From positions 216,194,001 through 216,258,000 of the forward strand of contig JBITNC010000001.1 in assembly GCA_050084985.1 (NCBI GenBank): a DNA stretch of 64,000 nt. Direction: 5' to 3'. Under the pieces are notes generated by a model that worked only from the letters and a program-made list of their open reading frames with translations, was not told the DNA's origin and made no database searches. Origin of the DNA: Nageia nagi (lineage: Eukaryota; Pinophyta). This document shows positions 1-12,204 of the stretch, one piece after another. Made by a program: the position numbers and the translations under genes. Within the stretch, counting starts at the first letter, position 1; each line of letters starts with the position of its first letter.

Positions 1-857
1 TACATTTATATAAAAATTACTTTTTTATATAAATATTATATTTTTATATAAAAAATATCTAATGCAAAACATAAACATGGAATAATCTTTTAAATTTCAT
101 GAAAATAGTTAAAATGGTCAAAAGTTATGGCTCCAATCAAGTGCATCATATTTTCTAGTGCATTCATAATTAAATTTCATTTATAATTTTGATAATTTCT
201 ATAAGACTATAATTTTTCTATACAAATATATTTTTTTCTCTAAAAATATAATATTATTCTATAAAAATTTAAATTTTCTTATCAAAATGTAACTTTTTGT
301 ATAAAAATAATTTTTTTAATAAAAATGTAATTTTTTTAAAATATATTTTTTTCTAAAAACATAATTTTATTTTATAAAAATATAATTTTTTCATAAATAT
401 TTAACTTTTATTGATAAAAAATAATTTTTATAAATAAAAATGTAATTTTTAGAGATTAAAATGTAATACTTTCTATAAAAATGTCATATTTTTATATTAA
501 AAATTAATATGTTCTAATAAAATGTAATTATTTTATTAAAAAATGGGTTTTTATAGATAAAAATTATATTTTTTTTAAAAATATATTATTTTTTATAAAA
601 AATATAATTCTTTCTAGAAAATTATAATGTTTTATAAAGTTTTATATTTCATTATAAAAACATAATCTTTCTTATAAAAAAAGTAATTTTTTTGATAAAA
701 AGATTATTTATGATAAAAATGTAATATTTCCTATAAAAAGTATAAATTTTTTATAAAATATAATTTTTATTGGTAAAAATATAATATGTTTTTATTAAAA
801 TGTATTCCTTACTATAAAAATGTAATATTTTATAAAAAGTTATATACTTTATAGGAA

Positions 858-1284
858 TTGCATGGTTGCATAGTTTTATGCAAGTACAAAAAAACACATG
901 TCACAATAGTAAAACACATCTTACAATATCACAAAGAAAAAATGTATTGTAGTCTCTAGTACCTCAAAGGTAAGGATTTCATACTTATTTCATATTTGTA
1001 TATTAATTGGGTAGGTTACATGGATGATAAGAAGAGCACTAATAGAAGTTCATTTCATTTCAATGATATACTTGTAGCATAACATAACAAGAAAGAGTCA
1101 TTATCCTTATCCATAATAGAGGTAGAATATATTGTATTGGTATCATCTTGCATCTAAGTACTTTGGATGAAGAAAACTATAAAAGATATTGGTATTCATT
1201 TTAGTGAGCCTATTTTAGTAAAGTGTGATAATAAAGTGCTATAAAATTTCAAATAATCTACTAATTTACTTCCACATGAAACAT
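858..1284 (+). pseudogene. Ty1/copia RNase H fragment, satellite copy 1
   Basis: Translation with tolerated stops follows a copia RNase H domain. It begins at the VARFQ-like segment, passes YLKG, LWYP, the D-W-G...DDKKSTNGG segment and SLSIIEAEY, and ends at CDN-S-I and a degraded MHSHMKHI. The initial Asp/Glu region and CDN motif are family hallmarks. Stops occur at the usual Trp codon of VAWHN and elsewhere, so no protein is made. It has no reverse transcriptase before it and no LTR after it: only this about 430-bp slice was captured and multiplied with the satellite. Confidence 0.75.
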
Positions 1285-2548
1285 GAAGAAAAGGTAATAT
1301 TTTTATAGGAAAGAGTACATTTTTATGAAAAATAAATTACATTTTTATAGAAAAATTATATTTTTAAGAAAATTACATTTTTCTATAAAAATATTATATT
1401 TTTTATTAGGATAGATTACACTTTAATAAATAAATAAATAAATTTTCATAGAAAAGTTACATTTTTTATTAAAAAATATTATGTTTTTATATAAAAAATT
1501 TAACTATTAAAAATTAATTTTTTTATATAAAACCATTAACTTTATAAAAATATTATATTTATAAAAAAATATTATATTTTTGTTAAATAATAGACTTTTA
1601 ACTATAAAAATTACACAATTTAGTAAAAACATTAGGTTTTTTAAAATAAAATAAATTTAAATAAAAAATATTACATTTCTATAAAAAATGTTACTTATTA
1701 TATAAAAATTATTATTTTATATAAAAAAAGCCTACAAACACACACATTGAATCACCTTTAAAATTTCAAAAGAAAATAGTCAAAATGATCAAAAGTTATG
1801 GCCCTAATAAGGTGCATCATTTTTTCTAATGCATGCATAATTAAATTTTAGTTGTAAATTTTTCTATACAAATATAAATTTTTCTATAAAAATAAAATAT
1901 TATTCTATAAAAATGTAAATTTTCTTATTAAAATGTAATTTTTGTATAAAATAAACTTTTTTATAATAATGTTATCTTTTTTAGAAAATATAATTTTGTT
2001 TTATAAAAATATTTTTTTCATACATATTTAACTTTTATTGATAAAAATATAATTTTTATAGATAAAAATGTAATTTTTAGATATTAAAATGTAATGCTTT
2101 CTAGAAAAATCTAATATTTTCTATTAAAATGTAATACATTCTAATAAAATGTAATAATTTATAAAAATATGATTTTTATATATAAAATCTATATTATTTT
2201 TTGTAAAAATATATAATTTTTCTAGAAAAATGTAAATTTTTATAAAATTTTATATTTCATTATAAAAACATAAACTTTCTTATAAAAAAGTAATTTTTTG
2301 ATAAAAAAACTTGTTTTATAATAAAAATGTAATATTTTTCTATAAAAATTTAATCTTTCATATAAAATTATAATATTTTCTATCAAAAAAATTTAAGTTT
2401 TTTACAAAACATAATTTTCATATAAAAATGTAATTTTTATTTATAAAAAAATATATTTTTTTAATTATAATGTAATACTTACTATTCAAAATATAATATT
2501 TTATAAATATTTTTTAAAAAATGAACAAAATTATAAATTTGCATGGTT

Positions 2549-2926
2549 GCATGCTTTAGAGCAAGTACACACATTATAGCAATAAAACACATCTTGCAGT
2601 AGCTCAAAGGAATAATGTATTATAGTCTTTGGTATGTAAAAGGTAAGGATTTCATACTTGTTTTATATTTGGATATTGATTGGGTAGGTTATGTGGATGA
2701 TAAGAAGAGTGCCAATGGAGGTGCATTTTATCTTAATGAAAGACTTGTAGCATGGCATAACAAGAATAAAGAGGCATTATCCTTATCCATAATAGAGAAG
2801 AATATATTACAATAGTATCATGTTACACCTAAGTACTTTAAATAAAGACAACTTTAAAATATCTTGGTATTCATTTCAATGAGCCTATTTCAATAAAGTA
2901 TGATAATACAAATGCTATAAATATTT
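2549..2926 (+). pseudogene. Ty1/copia RNase H fragment, satellite copy 2
   Basis: This is the best preserved copy: the reading frame is open for 66 codons from 2615, covering LWYVKGKDF, the DIDWVGYVDD segment and SLSIIE. A frame problem follows at the EAEY motif. The copy stops at CDNTNAI, about 60 bp short of the other copies, where the array is interrupted. Its open frame is probably residual, since the fragment lacks the rest of pol and any recognisable promoter. Confidence 0.75.
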
Positions 2927-3009
2927 ACCTAACATTAATCTATTCATCCTTACATTCACCTAACAATTTATGTTTACTTCTATTGAGTATATATTTTGCT
3001 ATTTTATAG

Positions 3010-3995
3010 TAGGAATGGATGCTCTTACTTGATCCTCTTTTTGAAAATTTTTGATGATTCTCCTTTAGATAAAATAGATCCACCATGCCCTTGATTTGAA
3101 GAGGGTATTGATCCTTTCTTTCAACCTTTATTAACCCTTTCGAGCTTCTCTTTGACTCTTAGGGCCATTTGGTATACATCTTCTATAGTAAGAGTATGAT
3201 GCATACTTATCTTATCTTGAATAGAAAAACTTGTTCCATTCATATACTTTGCAACTATCTACTTATTTGTCTCATTATGCTCCACCTAAATGGATAATTT
3301 ATAGAATTCATTAGTGTAATCTTCAACACTATGTTCTCTCTATCAAAGATTCTAGAATTTACAAAATAAGGTCTAAAAATAATCTATAGGAATAAATTTA
3401 TCTTGTAACTTATTCTATAGTCTAGAAATAATATATATGAATAAATTTCTCTTGTAACTTCTTCTTTATCTTGGTACAAGCTTTGATCTTCTCTTTTCCC
3501 TTTATCTATCATGAAGCTTGCAAATGATCCCACCAAATCAATGCATGCTCCTTTAAGTTCATGCATGATAGCTTCATCTTATTATTCTTAGCTTGACTAC
3601 CCTATTCAAATTATTGCTCTATGATATTTACTTAATCAATCAACTCCTTTAGTTTCAACCCACTAGCATACTTAAAAACCTTGATCTTGATCCCATCTTA
3701 ATTTACTCTTATCCATTCCAAGGCTTGGATTAGCCTATTCTTGAAGTATTGTTCCACTTCTTCTTGATGTATGGGTTCTTACTTCATCTCAATATTAGGT
3801 AAATCTTCCCTAAATATGTTCTCACTATTAGATCAAAGATTCAAGCAAGCATGAGGTCTTCTCTCCCCCATATGGTTAATTGCACTAGTTAACCATGCAA
3901 TTTCTACATGCAAATATTCTATCTATCTATTCATTTGGGTATAAGCATCTACTACACCCCTCCATACACCCTCAACTTATCTTTCTAGGTGGCAT
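3010..3995 (-). pseudogene. Ty3/gypsy gag relic
   Basis: Minus-strand translation gives a decayed gag. It starts at an ATG at 3995 (MPPRK...), followed by a segment like VEGVWRGVVDAYTQMN and AWLTSAINHMG typical of the N-terminus of plant gypsy gag. A middle part is poorly preserved. The C-terminal part reads VEDYTNEFYKLSI, NETNK-IVAKYMNG, ISMHHTLTIEDVYQMALRVKEKL, a classical gypsy gag stretch. Several stops and shifts interrupt it and no zinc knuckle or pol follows; the relic is cut off at the satellite array. The primer-binding site just upstream (4023-4034) fixes the element's orientation. Confidence 0.7.
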
Positions 3996-4022
3996 CTTCC
4001 CTCCACTAGTAAGATCACACTA

Positions 4023-4034
4023 GCTCTAATACTA
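4023..4034 (-). other. Primer-binding site relic (initiator-Met tRNA type)
   Basis: The minus strand reads TAGTATTAGAGC, two transitions away from the usual plant TGGTATCAGAGC. It lies 28 bases before the gag ATG at 3995, the expected position. The LTR should therefore end just right of it, at about 4037 (TGATGTG on the plus strand). Confidence 0.55.
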
Positions 4035-4036
4035 AA

Positions 4037-4950
4037 TGATGTGAATTCAATTGCAAAAGATCCATAAAATGGGCTTCAATAACATAAATGTATTAATATA
4101 TAATAAAAATTGTAAATAATATTATTTTCATTCTTGAATTTATAATACTTTTTTTAGGTATATTATAATCTTTAATATAGAAAGAAGGAGATTCTCTCTG
4201 AAAAATAATGAACAATCCAAAAATTAGGATATTACTAAAAATATAAACTTTTTAAAGATAGAAAGATAGGAAGTCTCTAAAAATAGAAAGTTCTTTATAT
4301 TACAACCAAATTTGGCATACAATTTCAATCAACATATACTAATTTATTTCCCAATTTATTCTCCTAAACAAATTTTACAATAAAAGATATTAAAGTTTAC
4401 TTATTGAAAAATCTTGAAAACTAAAACTAAAAGCTAATTTTAAAGCACTAAATGATGGATTTAGGTTGATTAAAAAAATTTACATTTAGATATATCTCTA
4501 TTAAATTAGGTAGAAATTCAATCATAAAAACCCATATATAACTCTCCTCAAGATTTCAAGATGATCCGATGGTCAGATCAAAAGTTATGATCATTTGAAG
4601 TTACATCATTTTCTCTCTAGCAGTGTTGTGTATAGTGATGAATATTCACCTATTGTATAATATAAGGTTTTTATATTTAAATATTTGGAATTTGAATATT
4701 ACAACATTTAGCCCAAATTTTATAAGAATAAAATAAATTATGGGTCAACTTGCTAACCTTTTATAATTTTTTTATAAAGATAACTGCAATAGCAACCTAT
4801 ACCTCTTATATTTTTGCAAGATATCACCTTAAAAATAAAAAAATATTTACTATTTATTTATTAAATTACCAATAATACCTTATATATAAATTTTATAATA
4901 TTTTTAGAGCAATTAAATTGCTTTTATTTGATGATTATTTTATATTTCTA
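4037..4950 (-). repeat. Probable 5' LTR and flank of the gypsy gag relic
   Basis: By position this should be the LTR of the relic at 3010-3995: it follows the primer site and contains no coding signal. I could not find a second copy to prove its far end. At 4540-4640 there is a block (GATCAAAAGTTATGATCA and GTTACATCATTTTCTCTCTAG) resembling the conserved block of the satellite units, which suggests a shared ancestor or a common LTR-derived motif. Confidence 0.3.
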
Positions 4951-4965
4951 AGGAATTGCAAATGC

Positions 4966-5284
4966 TCATCACCTAAATATTATAAACACTCATCACTTAA
5001 ATATAGTAGATAATCATCACCTAAAGATTATAGATGATTATCACCTAAATATTGCAAATGATTATCATCTAAATATTATATATTATCATCACTTAAATAT
5101 TACAAATGCTCATCACCTAAAGATTATAGATACTCATCATGTAAATATTACAAATGTTCATCACCTAAGGTATGCAGATGATCACCATCTAAGTGTTATA
5201 GATGCTTATCATGTAAGGATTGCAAATGCTCATCATCTTAATATTGCATATTTTCATCACCTTAATATTAAATATTCTCATCAC
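4966..5284. repeat. 24-bp minisatellite, 13 copies
   Basis: Thirteen consecutive units of exactly 24 bp plus a 7-bp partial unit. A typical unit is TCATCACCTAAATATTACAA plus ATGC. Units differ from one another at several positions, yet no unit shows an insertion or deletion. The period is a multiple of three, so one frame would encode an eight-residue repeat (CSSPKYYK-like), but stops in several units make a coding role unlikely now. Confidence 0.9.
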
Positions 5285-5309
5285 TTTCTATATACCATAA
5301 CTTTTTTTA

Positions 5310-6275
5310 GATTTTTTCAATCAATATAAATGATATACCATTGGATAGATATCAAAAAGATCTTTAAAATGAGTGATCAAACAAACCCTTTTGAGCAAGG
5401 AGTGAGTCATAAAAGGTAAAAAAATATAGATAATCATCTATAAAAAAATGTATATGATGATATACATAAAAATGCAAATGATCATTAGTATTTTTTACTT
5501 TTTATGATTCATTCTTTACTCAAAATGGATCATATGATAACTCATTTTAAAGGTCTTTTCAAAATCATTCCAATAGTATATCATTTACATGGATATGAGA
5601 TCCTAGGTTTTTTTTAATTAATTTCTATACCACATAACTATTTTTTATAGTTATATAATTGATTTAAATGATATAACACTAGATAGATTTTGAAAAGACC
5701 TTTAAAATAAAGGGTCATAAGACCCCTTTTGAGTAAGTAATGAGTAATCAAAGGTAAAAAATATTGATAGTCATCTAAAAGAAAATGCAAATGACCATCT
5801 ACATTTTCTTATAGATAATCATTAATATTATTTTAATTTTATATCATTAATTTTTATATATTATATTTTTTATAGGTATTTAGTCAATTTAAGTGATATA
5901 CCATTAGATAGATCTTGAAAAGATCTTTAAAATGAGTGGTAACATGACCCCTTTTGAATAAGTAATGAGTCTTCTAAGGCTAAAAATATAAATAGTCATT
6001 TGTAATAAAATGTAAATAATCAGATGATCATATACATTTTTGACCTTATACAACTCATTACTTACTCAAAAGGGGTAATGTGACCACTTATTAAAAAATA
6101 TCATTTTGAGATCTATCCAATGGTATATCATTTCATCTGCATTTTACTACAAATAACTATATGCATGTTTAGCCTTATATGACTCATTACTTGCTTAAAA
6201 GAGGTCATGTGACCACTCATTTTAAATATAATTTAAAGATATATATAATGCTATATCATTTAAATAAATTATATA
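5310..6275. repeat. Alternating inverted repeats (about 110-bp unit)
   Basis: A unit containing GATATACCATTGGATAGAT, GATCTTTAAAATGAGTG and CCCTTTTGAG-AAG-AATGAGTC occurs forward near 5320-5440, inverted near 5480-5600, forward near 5650-5780 and 5890-6010, and inverted near 6030-6130 and 6160-6260. Neighbouring forward and inverted units could pair into long hairpins with loops of 40-60 bp. No coding potential. This may be a fold-back or MITE-like cluster; I do not see clean terminal repeats or target duplications. Confidence 0.7.
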
Positions 6276-6539
6276 CTTGTAAAAAATTTATTAGCTTTAC
6301 AAAGTGAATATAATCATCTATATTTTTTTTGAAGATGCTCATATGCATCCTAACTTGTTGAGATGATCATCTTTAATTACTTTATGACTTCTAAAGGTAT
6401 TATTAGTTGGTAGTATTAAGTTATATTTAGACACCCATAATAAACTAAATATCAATATAATATCACCAATATTTTATAACTTTTATAAAATAAATTATTT
6501 ATTTTTCCACTTACTATATGCAATTTTGGTACACTTTTG

Positions 6540-7905
6540 CCATGACTTCGAATACAATTCACCATAATTTGAAATTTTTTATTTCAACATCATTCATTAT
6601 GCATAAAATTGCTCTTTATTTTCCTTTAATGATCAGTTGATGGCATAGAAATGTATTTTTTAATGTCAAGTGATATCTTTCTTACTAAAATTTCTTACTA
6701 GCATATGTAATAAAGTTTCTTTCTATATATGATGTTATGAGGTTCATTATCGATCTAGTGTCAACTTTCCTACTAAAGCTTTATAGCTTAATCCAAAAAT
6801 GTAAGCAAATAATCATTATATTTTTATAACTTTATCTATTTTCACACAATCAAAAGTATAAATAGAAACTAAACATTCATTTGTAGTACTCATAGTAATT
6901 AATCACTTATTTAAATCAATTAATAATTTAGAAAAATAGGAACTTTCTTGCATTTGACTCTCCATTGGAGGTAAATATTCCCTATCAACCTTTTCATGAG
7001 GTGAATTTAATGATACCTAAATACCATGTCAAAGCAATAATTATTCATAACTTTGAGATTGCATTCTCCATTTTTATGTCTCTTGTAGGGAGGCACTAAG
7101 GTGTGTGAATGCTTGTTCCTACACACTTTTTATTTTTTAGATCAACTTCTACTCCTAGTTGATGAGATTTTAATCATGAATTTTTCCCCTCTAAAGATAT
7201 GGAATTCCAAATCCTCTCACATTATTCTCTTTACCTTCGAAGGTGCCTTATTTTTTCTTTAGCATTCTTTAACTATTATCATAAATATTCATTCTCCATG
7301 ATGGCCTACATCTTTCCATTATTGTTAATGGTTTTTTACCTTTTTTTATGCAATTTAAAAAGTTTTTAACTAGTTGGATAGGATGTGCTATTGTATGCAC
7401 AAAGTTAAATAGTAATATCATATTAGGCCTTTGTCAACCATAATATTTCTCAATAATATCTTTAGTATTTATTTAGATGGTCTTTTGAGGGTTCAACTAC
7501 TCTTCATCCAAACCTTCTCAATGGATATTTTAGTGCAAGTTTTCTCTTTATCCACTTATACAAATGATTTTGTACATCATTAGTAATTTTTAGCTATTCT
7601 TTTCCAAATAAATGTTAGATTTATAGGTGGGGTTTTCCCAATATACCAACAAATTTTGCTAGTGATTCATGGTGATTCCTAGATAAAATTAGCTTTTAGC
7701 ATGTGTTGCCTCTCTCCTACTTGAGATACAAGAAGGTATTATCCATTGTGGGGTATGAAACATCTTATCACAACATTTTTTAGAGGTGATGGAATTCCTT
7801 ATTTTTCAAGATTTAACTATCATCACTTGATATCCTTTGAACAATTTTGGTTGTTACATGATTAGTTAGCTTGAAATCTCCTATATTTTATATACATGTA
7901 TAGCA
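6540..7905 (-). pseudogene. Unassigned repeat protein, copy 1 (C-terminal part)
   Basis: This aligns on the minus strand with the plus-strand copy at 53080-54420. The order is a middle region (KWIKRKLALKYPLRRFG), a charged coiled-coil region (MENEYL, AKEKIRHL, CERIWNSISLE near 7290-7150), a SQMQESS motif, then KLLIDLNK and TTNECL near 6900. The match continues to about 6640 and weakly to 6540. Stops fall mostly where the other copy also has Gln or Arg codons. No known domain is recognised. The N-terminal half and any LTR of this copy are missing. Confidence 0.55.
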
Positions 7906-8489
7906 TGGAATTTATTACAAAAACATTTTGTATGTCTATAACACCTCTAAAATTATTACATAAAAAATTATTGTATTGATTCCAAGATTGACAAAACTAT
8001 AAATATTGATAACTTTGTCAATAATATTGATATGTTAATTGAAAAAATAAATTTTTGCATATTCATGAAGCTAATATATTAATTAGCTTTGTAAATATAG
8101 ATTTTTTAAAAATTTTAAACTTGAAAATTTGTAAATCTAATTAATGTATTAGCTTCATTAATATGTTTACATATTTATAAAGATAACAATTGATTTACTT
8201 CATGAGCATAAGGATTTTTGAAAATTTAAACTTGTATCTCATATATTCACAAAGATAATGAATGTGTTATCTTCACAATTATGTACCAATTTTTATTTTT
8301 TTAACAATTATCAAAATTTTTCAATGATGTTTTTAATATTGAAAATATTTTCAATCTTGGCATCCCAACTTCCATTACAATATGCAATAATTTTATAAAT
8401 TTGGGTAGCATCCCTTACAAAAATTTGGAGTGGTATTTATCAGATAATGGAAGGTTATTCATAACATAAATATTATAGATATATTTGTA
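7906..8489. other. AT-rich stretch without gene
   Basis: No coding frame longer than background. It contains one clear hairpin (8065-8158) and loosely repeated phrases on AAATTT and AAACTTG. Confidence 0.6.
8065..8158. repeat. Hairpin with 22-bp arms
   Basis: Left arm 8065-8086 (ATGAAGCTAATATATTAATT plus AG) and right arm 8137-8158 are reverse complements with one mismatch, separated by 50 AT-rich bases. Function unknown. Confidence 0.7.
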
Positions 8490-8650
8490 TCCAAAATATG
8501 TATGCAAAATATGAGATAATACACAAGGATTGGGAATTATTTGATAAGATTATATGTTGCAAACATAGTTGAATAGATTATAATAACATACATGTATACT
8601 ATGATAAACATGTATGCAAAATGTACAACATTACATGAATTGTAAGAAAG
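8490..8650. repeat. Dispersed repeat (TTGGGAATTATTTGATAAGA family)
   Basis: Contains CATGTATGCAAAATGTA and TTGGGAATTATTTGATAAGA. Related copies stand immediately left (11290-11373) and right (21055-21320) of Tat-like element 1, so that element inserted into another member of this family. The family has no visible coding content. Confidence 0.55.
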
Positions 8651-11289
8651 TGTTTTTATAATTTTTTTAAAATAATGCATGATGAAAAAACAAAATTATG
8701 TTATTATGTTTTAATAATGAACTTACTAGTTACCTCCACATGATGCCTTGCTATTTACAGATTTGGATAAGCATGTATATATATGCTCTTAGTAGTATAT
8801 ACCTATATAAAAGGTAGCATTAATTATGAATTAGAATATTGAAAGTGAAAATCACATCATATTGTGTGAACATTCTATAGCTTCAAGGACCATACATAAT
8901 TTTAGAATGGCTATACTTTCTCAATAAGTAAACTTACATGATTGATACTATAGATGGTAAATTATGTAAATAATAAATATAAACATAAAATAATTCTACA
9001 AAGATGATACTTATTAAAATATATAAATAAATAAATGAAAAGGGTATACATAATTATGATATAGAAATCCTCAATGTGTGGCAAGGGAATATGAAGAATT
9101 GAATTATATCAGATATGGAAGTTGATGAAGATGATGAATCATACCAATGTCTCTTCTATTTTTAGCTTTGGATCATAAATATACATGTCATTAATGAAGT
9201 GCTAGATCTACATTATGAGACCTATAGAATTAGATTACATATAAAAGATAGCATGTAATAATAACTTAAAGCATAATAAATATTCTAATAGGTGGTGTTA
9301 AGAGATATCATAAGTATAATGTATGGAAAAACCCCCTATCAAAGAGATCTGATAGGGATGTCAACCTTCAAGTCCTATATTTATAATTTCTAAGGAAATA
9401 TAAAGGAGTGAAAGCTAACTCATATAAATAATGTAATATTTGTTATATTCAAAATAATTTTAAAATATTAAACAATGATAAATAATATTTCATTTAATAT
9501 AACATATGGAATTGCATTGTAATATCAACTTTATCTTGATATTTGTAATATTACTTTTAATAATTTTAGAGAAATATAAAATATGATTTAATAAATAAAT
9601 AAATAATAAATAAATTTTATGTGTGTATATATACCATGTTTCATAACTATTTTAAATTAATTTTCTTTATTTTTTCTATTTCTCAACATATGTCTAAGAA
9701 TCTTAACACTCTTTTTTCTTCTTTAGTTTATTTTTTATGTATGGAGAAGTAACTTTAATTTTTTGTGGTCATTTTCCATTTTTTTGGTGAATTATTAATC
9801 AAATGAAAATAATAAGAAATAGTCCCCAAATCCAATATCAAAAACATAAAATTATAACATACATACATGATCCATTTGGAGGATGGACAACTCTATATAG
9901 GTTCCAATCACATATTTAGATTTTCTTGTCTTGAAAATTGGTAAATATATTTCCCATTAATATAGTAATTTAGTTTGAATTCACATAATTTATTAATTTT
10001 TACATAAAACATAGTAGTAGTGGCCAATTCCTTAACCTCATCATTTTTGTAGGACCATATTTTAACTTTTTTTGAATAGCTTGATGGCATCAAATGTTAT
10101 CTTAGAAAACTATATTTGTAATAACTTTATCATTTTGCTCAATATTGAGGGTTGAGTTTCTTAAGAGTTAGAAACCAATTCAATAATAAGAGTAATTGGT
10201 TAAAATATTTTAATTACTCTTTATAATAGTCCTTTTCTTTACAAACCATTTTTTCCTATCTCTCCCCATACTTTTTAGTTATTTCATTATATTCATATAA
10301 GGTGGTATTATCAAAGAATTTCATAGCTAATTCTTGATTCCCTCCTCCCATAACTTATCCCCAGTTGAATATATTATGTATAATGCTATGTTATCCACCT
10401 TAAAAATAGAAAAATTCTTATTCAAAGTTAAAATGTATATGTCTTCATCATTCTTAATTGATTCCCATATAGTTTAAAATGGGAAAATGTCATGATTTCA
10501 TCAAAATCATGGATAATTTATCAAAATATTTGGTTGCAAGATGGCAATGTGAAGTATTTTACTTTTGATAGGAAAATTTTCTTTCTAAAAAATTATTTCC
10601 AAATCCACATGACCATCAACAAACTTCTTTTTAAAATATTCTTTCCAAAAATTATTTATTTTTTTCCACCTTTTTTCATCAAGTACTCAAGCTTAGCTTT
10701 GAGTGATAAATATGTTGAGATTTTAAGACACCAACTAACTACAAGTACTAAAATAGAGCTATAATATTTTTATTCTCTAATATATTTATTCTACTATTCT
10801 ATAGTAGCATTTAAAATAATACTAGATAGTCTCATTTTATTTTCCCTACTCTCCAAATATTTTTTTTGAAACTATCATCTATTTAATCATTGATTAGAGT
10901 GTTCAAATACTTGCCAAATTGGATGTCCATAACTATTTAATCAATAATTGGACTTCATTTCTCATGATGAAATTTATTAAAATTAAAAACAAAGTACATT
11001 AGAAATCATACTTAGTAAAATCAAATATGCTTATAAAATTTTAAACATAGTTATTTAATAATAATATATATTCTACAAATATATGTTCTACATCCATAAA
11101 ATGGATTTTATGAAAAGGTTGTAGAGAATTATAAGAAGATATAACTATGAGGTATAAATCCATTCTTTGTAACCTTTTCAAGGATTATTCTATCAAATAT
11201 AAATCTAGACTCCATCATTTATCACCATTAGAGCTCTACAAGTAGGTTGAAAACATTGCATACATAGTTGTATGTAAATTCTTATCGTT
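8651..11289. other. Long AT-rich stretch without recognised gene
   Basis: Two short open frames (minus 9908-10093 and plus 10492-10764) have no recognised motif and the composition of chance AT-rich frames. The only supported feature is the block at 9331-9545, which has an inverted relative at 22280-22505. Confidence 0.5.
9331..9545 (+). repeat. Dispersed repeat with inverted relative at 22280-22505
   Basis: Contains GATGTCAACCTTCAAGTC and AAGGAAATATAAAGGAGTGA. The same order of blocks, with scattered substitutions, is found on the minus strand at 22505-22280. It may be part of an LTR or another noncoding repeat. Confidence 0.6.
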
Positions 11290-11373
11290 ATGAATGTTAT
11301 CATAGATATGTATACAGAATATGAGAGAATATAAAAGGCTTGGGAATTATTTGATAAGATATATATTGCTTAT
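11290..11373. repeat. Dispersed repeat, left flank of Tat-like element 1
   Basis: Ends with GGCTTGGGAATTATTTGATA and ATTGC directly before the LTR. The uninterrupted relative at 8531-8580 continues with sequence resembling the far side of the element (CATAGTT), which supports the insertion point. Confidence 0.55.
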
Positions 11374-12158
11374 TATTATCACCTAAAATTAATTTATTCA
11401 TTTAATTTAGTACATTAGAAAATATGTGCCTACACTTATATATCTAGTTCAAAAATATTAATGTTATTTTGGATATGATCAATATATATCATCAACTGAC
11501 TATACCTTATTTATGTAGGTACACATCAACCTAAGGAGTAGGTCATATTATTATCTATATAAATAGAAACCTAATAGTAATTCCATATCAAAGAGATACA
11601 TGATCCCATATGTGGTCTTGATTATGGCAATCTTTTAGGTATCTCTTAACTTTGCCATTCAAGGCTAGGTTTGTGTACTTTATTATGTGAGCATCCTAAC
11701 AATTTTAAGCTTATCTAAGTATCAAATTGAGACCATTGAGAGTTAATGTGGAGGAAAAAATTTGATTTGAAATGGACTATAGTTTAAGAAAGACCACCAA
11801 TGCTCCTCTATATATGTAAGAAGACCATCAATGCTCTTTTTGAACATGAAATAGACCACCTATAGCACTCTTTTTGGATCATCTTACTTTATGACTTTGG
11901 GTGTAGACTCCATTAGTTGTTGAGGCTTCATCACTATATTTCATTCATTAATATCAAGTACATTTTGAGGTAAGTACATAAATTTATTCTTGTTTGCTAA
12001 TGTCATTTTGATTTTAGTTATTTATTATCTTCTATATCATATTATCTTATTATAAATTGCTATTCATTATCTTAAAATTTATAAATAGATATATGTATCT
12101 TTTAAGATTGTAGATGTTCATTTATTTTCATTCTTGAATACACTTTTATTTGTAAGTA
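11374..12158 (+). repeat. 5' LTR of Tat-like element 1
   Basis: Begins TATTATCACCTAAAATT (ancestral TGTTATC) and ends TTTGTAAGTA (ancestral TGTAAACA). It shares blocks with the LTRs at 20268, 27774, 34557 and 61846: TTATGTAGGTACACATCAAC, a TATA box CTATATAAATAG at 11555-11566, and repeated GACCACCAATGCTC-type phrases near 11790-11870. By eye it differs from its partner at 20268 by about one base in nine or ten. A mutated primer site (TTGATGAACTTGATATGAAA) follows directly. Confidence 0.85.
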
Positions 12159-12204
12159 TTTTGATGAACTTGATATGAAACATAAGTTATACTAAAACCC
12201 TACA

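Larger units (their letters stand above)
1..2926. repeat. Complex satellite array A (copia RNase H inside inverted AT arrays)
   Basis: Two units of about 1.67 kb. Each unit has four parts: a conserved block containing AAAGTTATGGCTCC (62-195 and 1737-1865); an AT-rich degenerate array of a roughly 20-bp motif like TATAAAAATGTAATTTTTTC; a copia RNase H fragment; and a second AT-rich array whose motif reads as the reverse complement (ATTACATTTTTATAGAAAA). The first array lies at 196-857 and 1866-2548, the reverse-oriented one at 1285-1736. The second unit breaks off inside its RNase H fragment near 2926, where an unrelated gypsy relic begins. The same organisation recurs four times at 37840-43545. 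The window starts inside the array, so its full size is unknown. Confidence 0.8.

Noticed and set aside
4966-5284. Regular repeats that might look like a CRISPR array
   Set aside because: The 24-bp units are contiguous with no spacers, and the context is plant retrotransposon DNA.
9908-10093. 61-codon open frame on the minus strand
   Set aside because: Ordinary-looking residues but no recognisable family, no upstream signal and no second copy.
10492-10764. 90-codon open frame on the plus strand
   Set aside because: Phe/Ile/Lys-rich composition typical of chance frames in AT-rich DNA; no motif, no related copy in the window.
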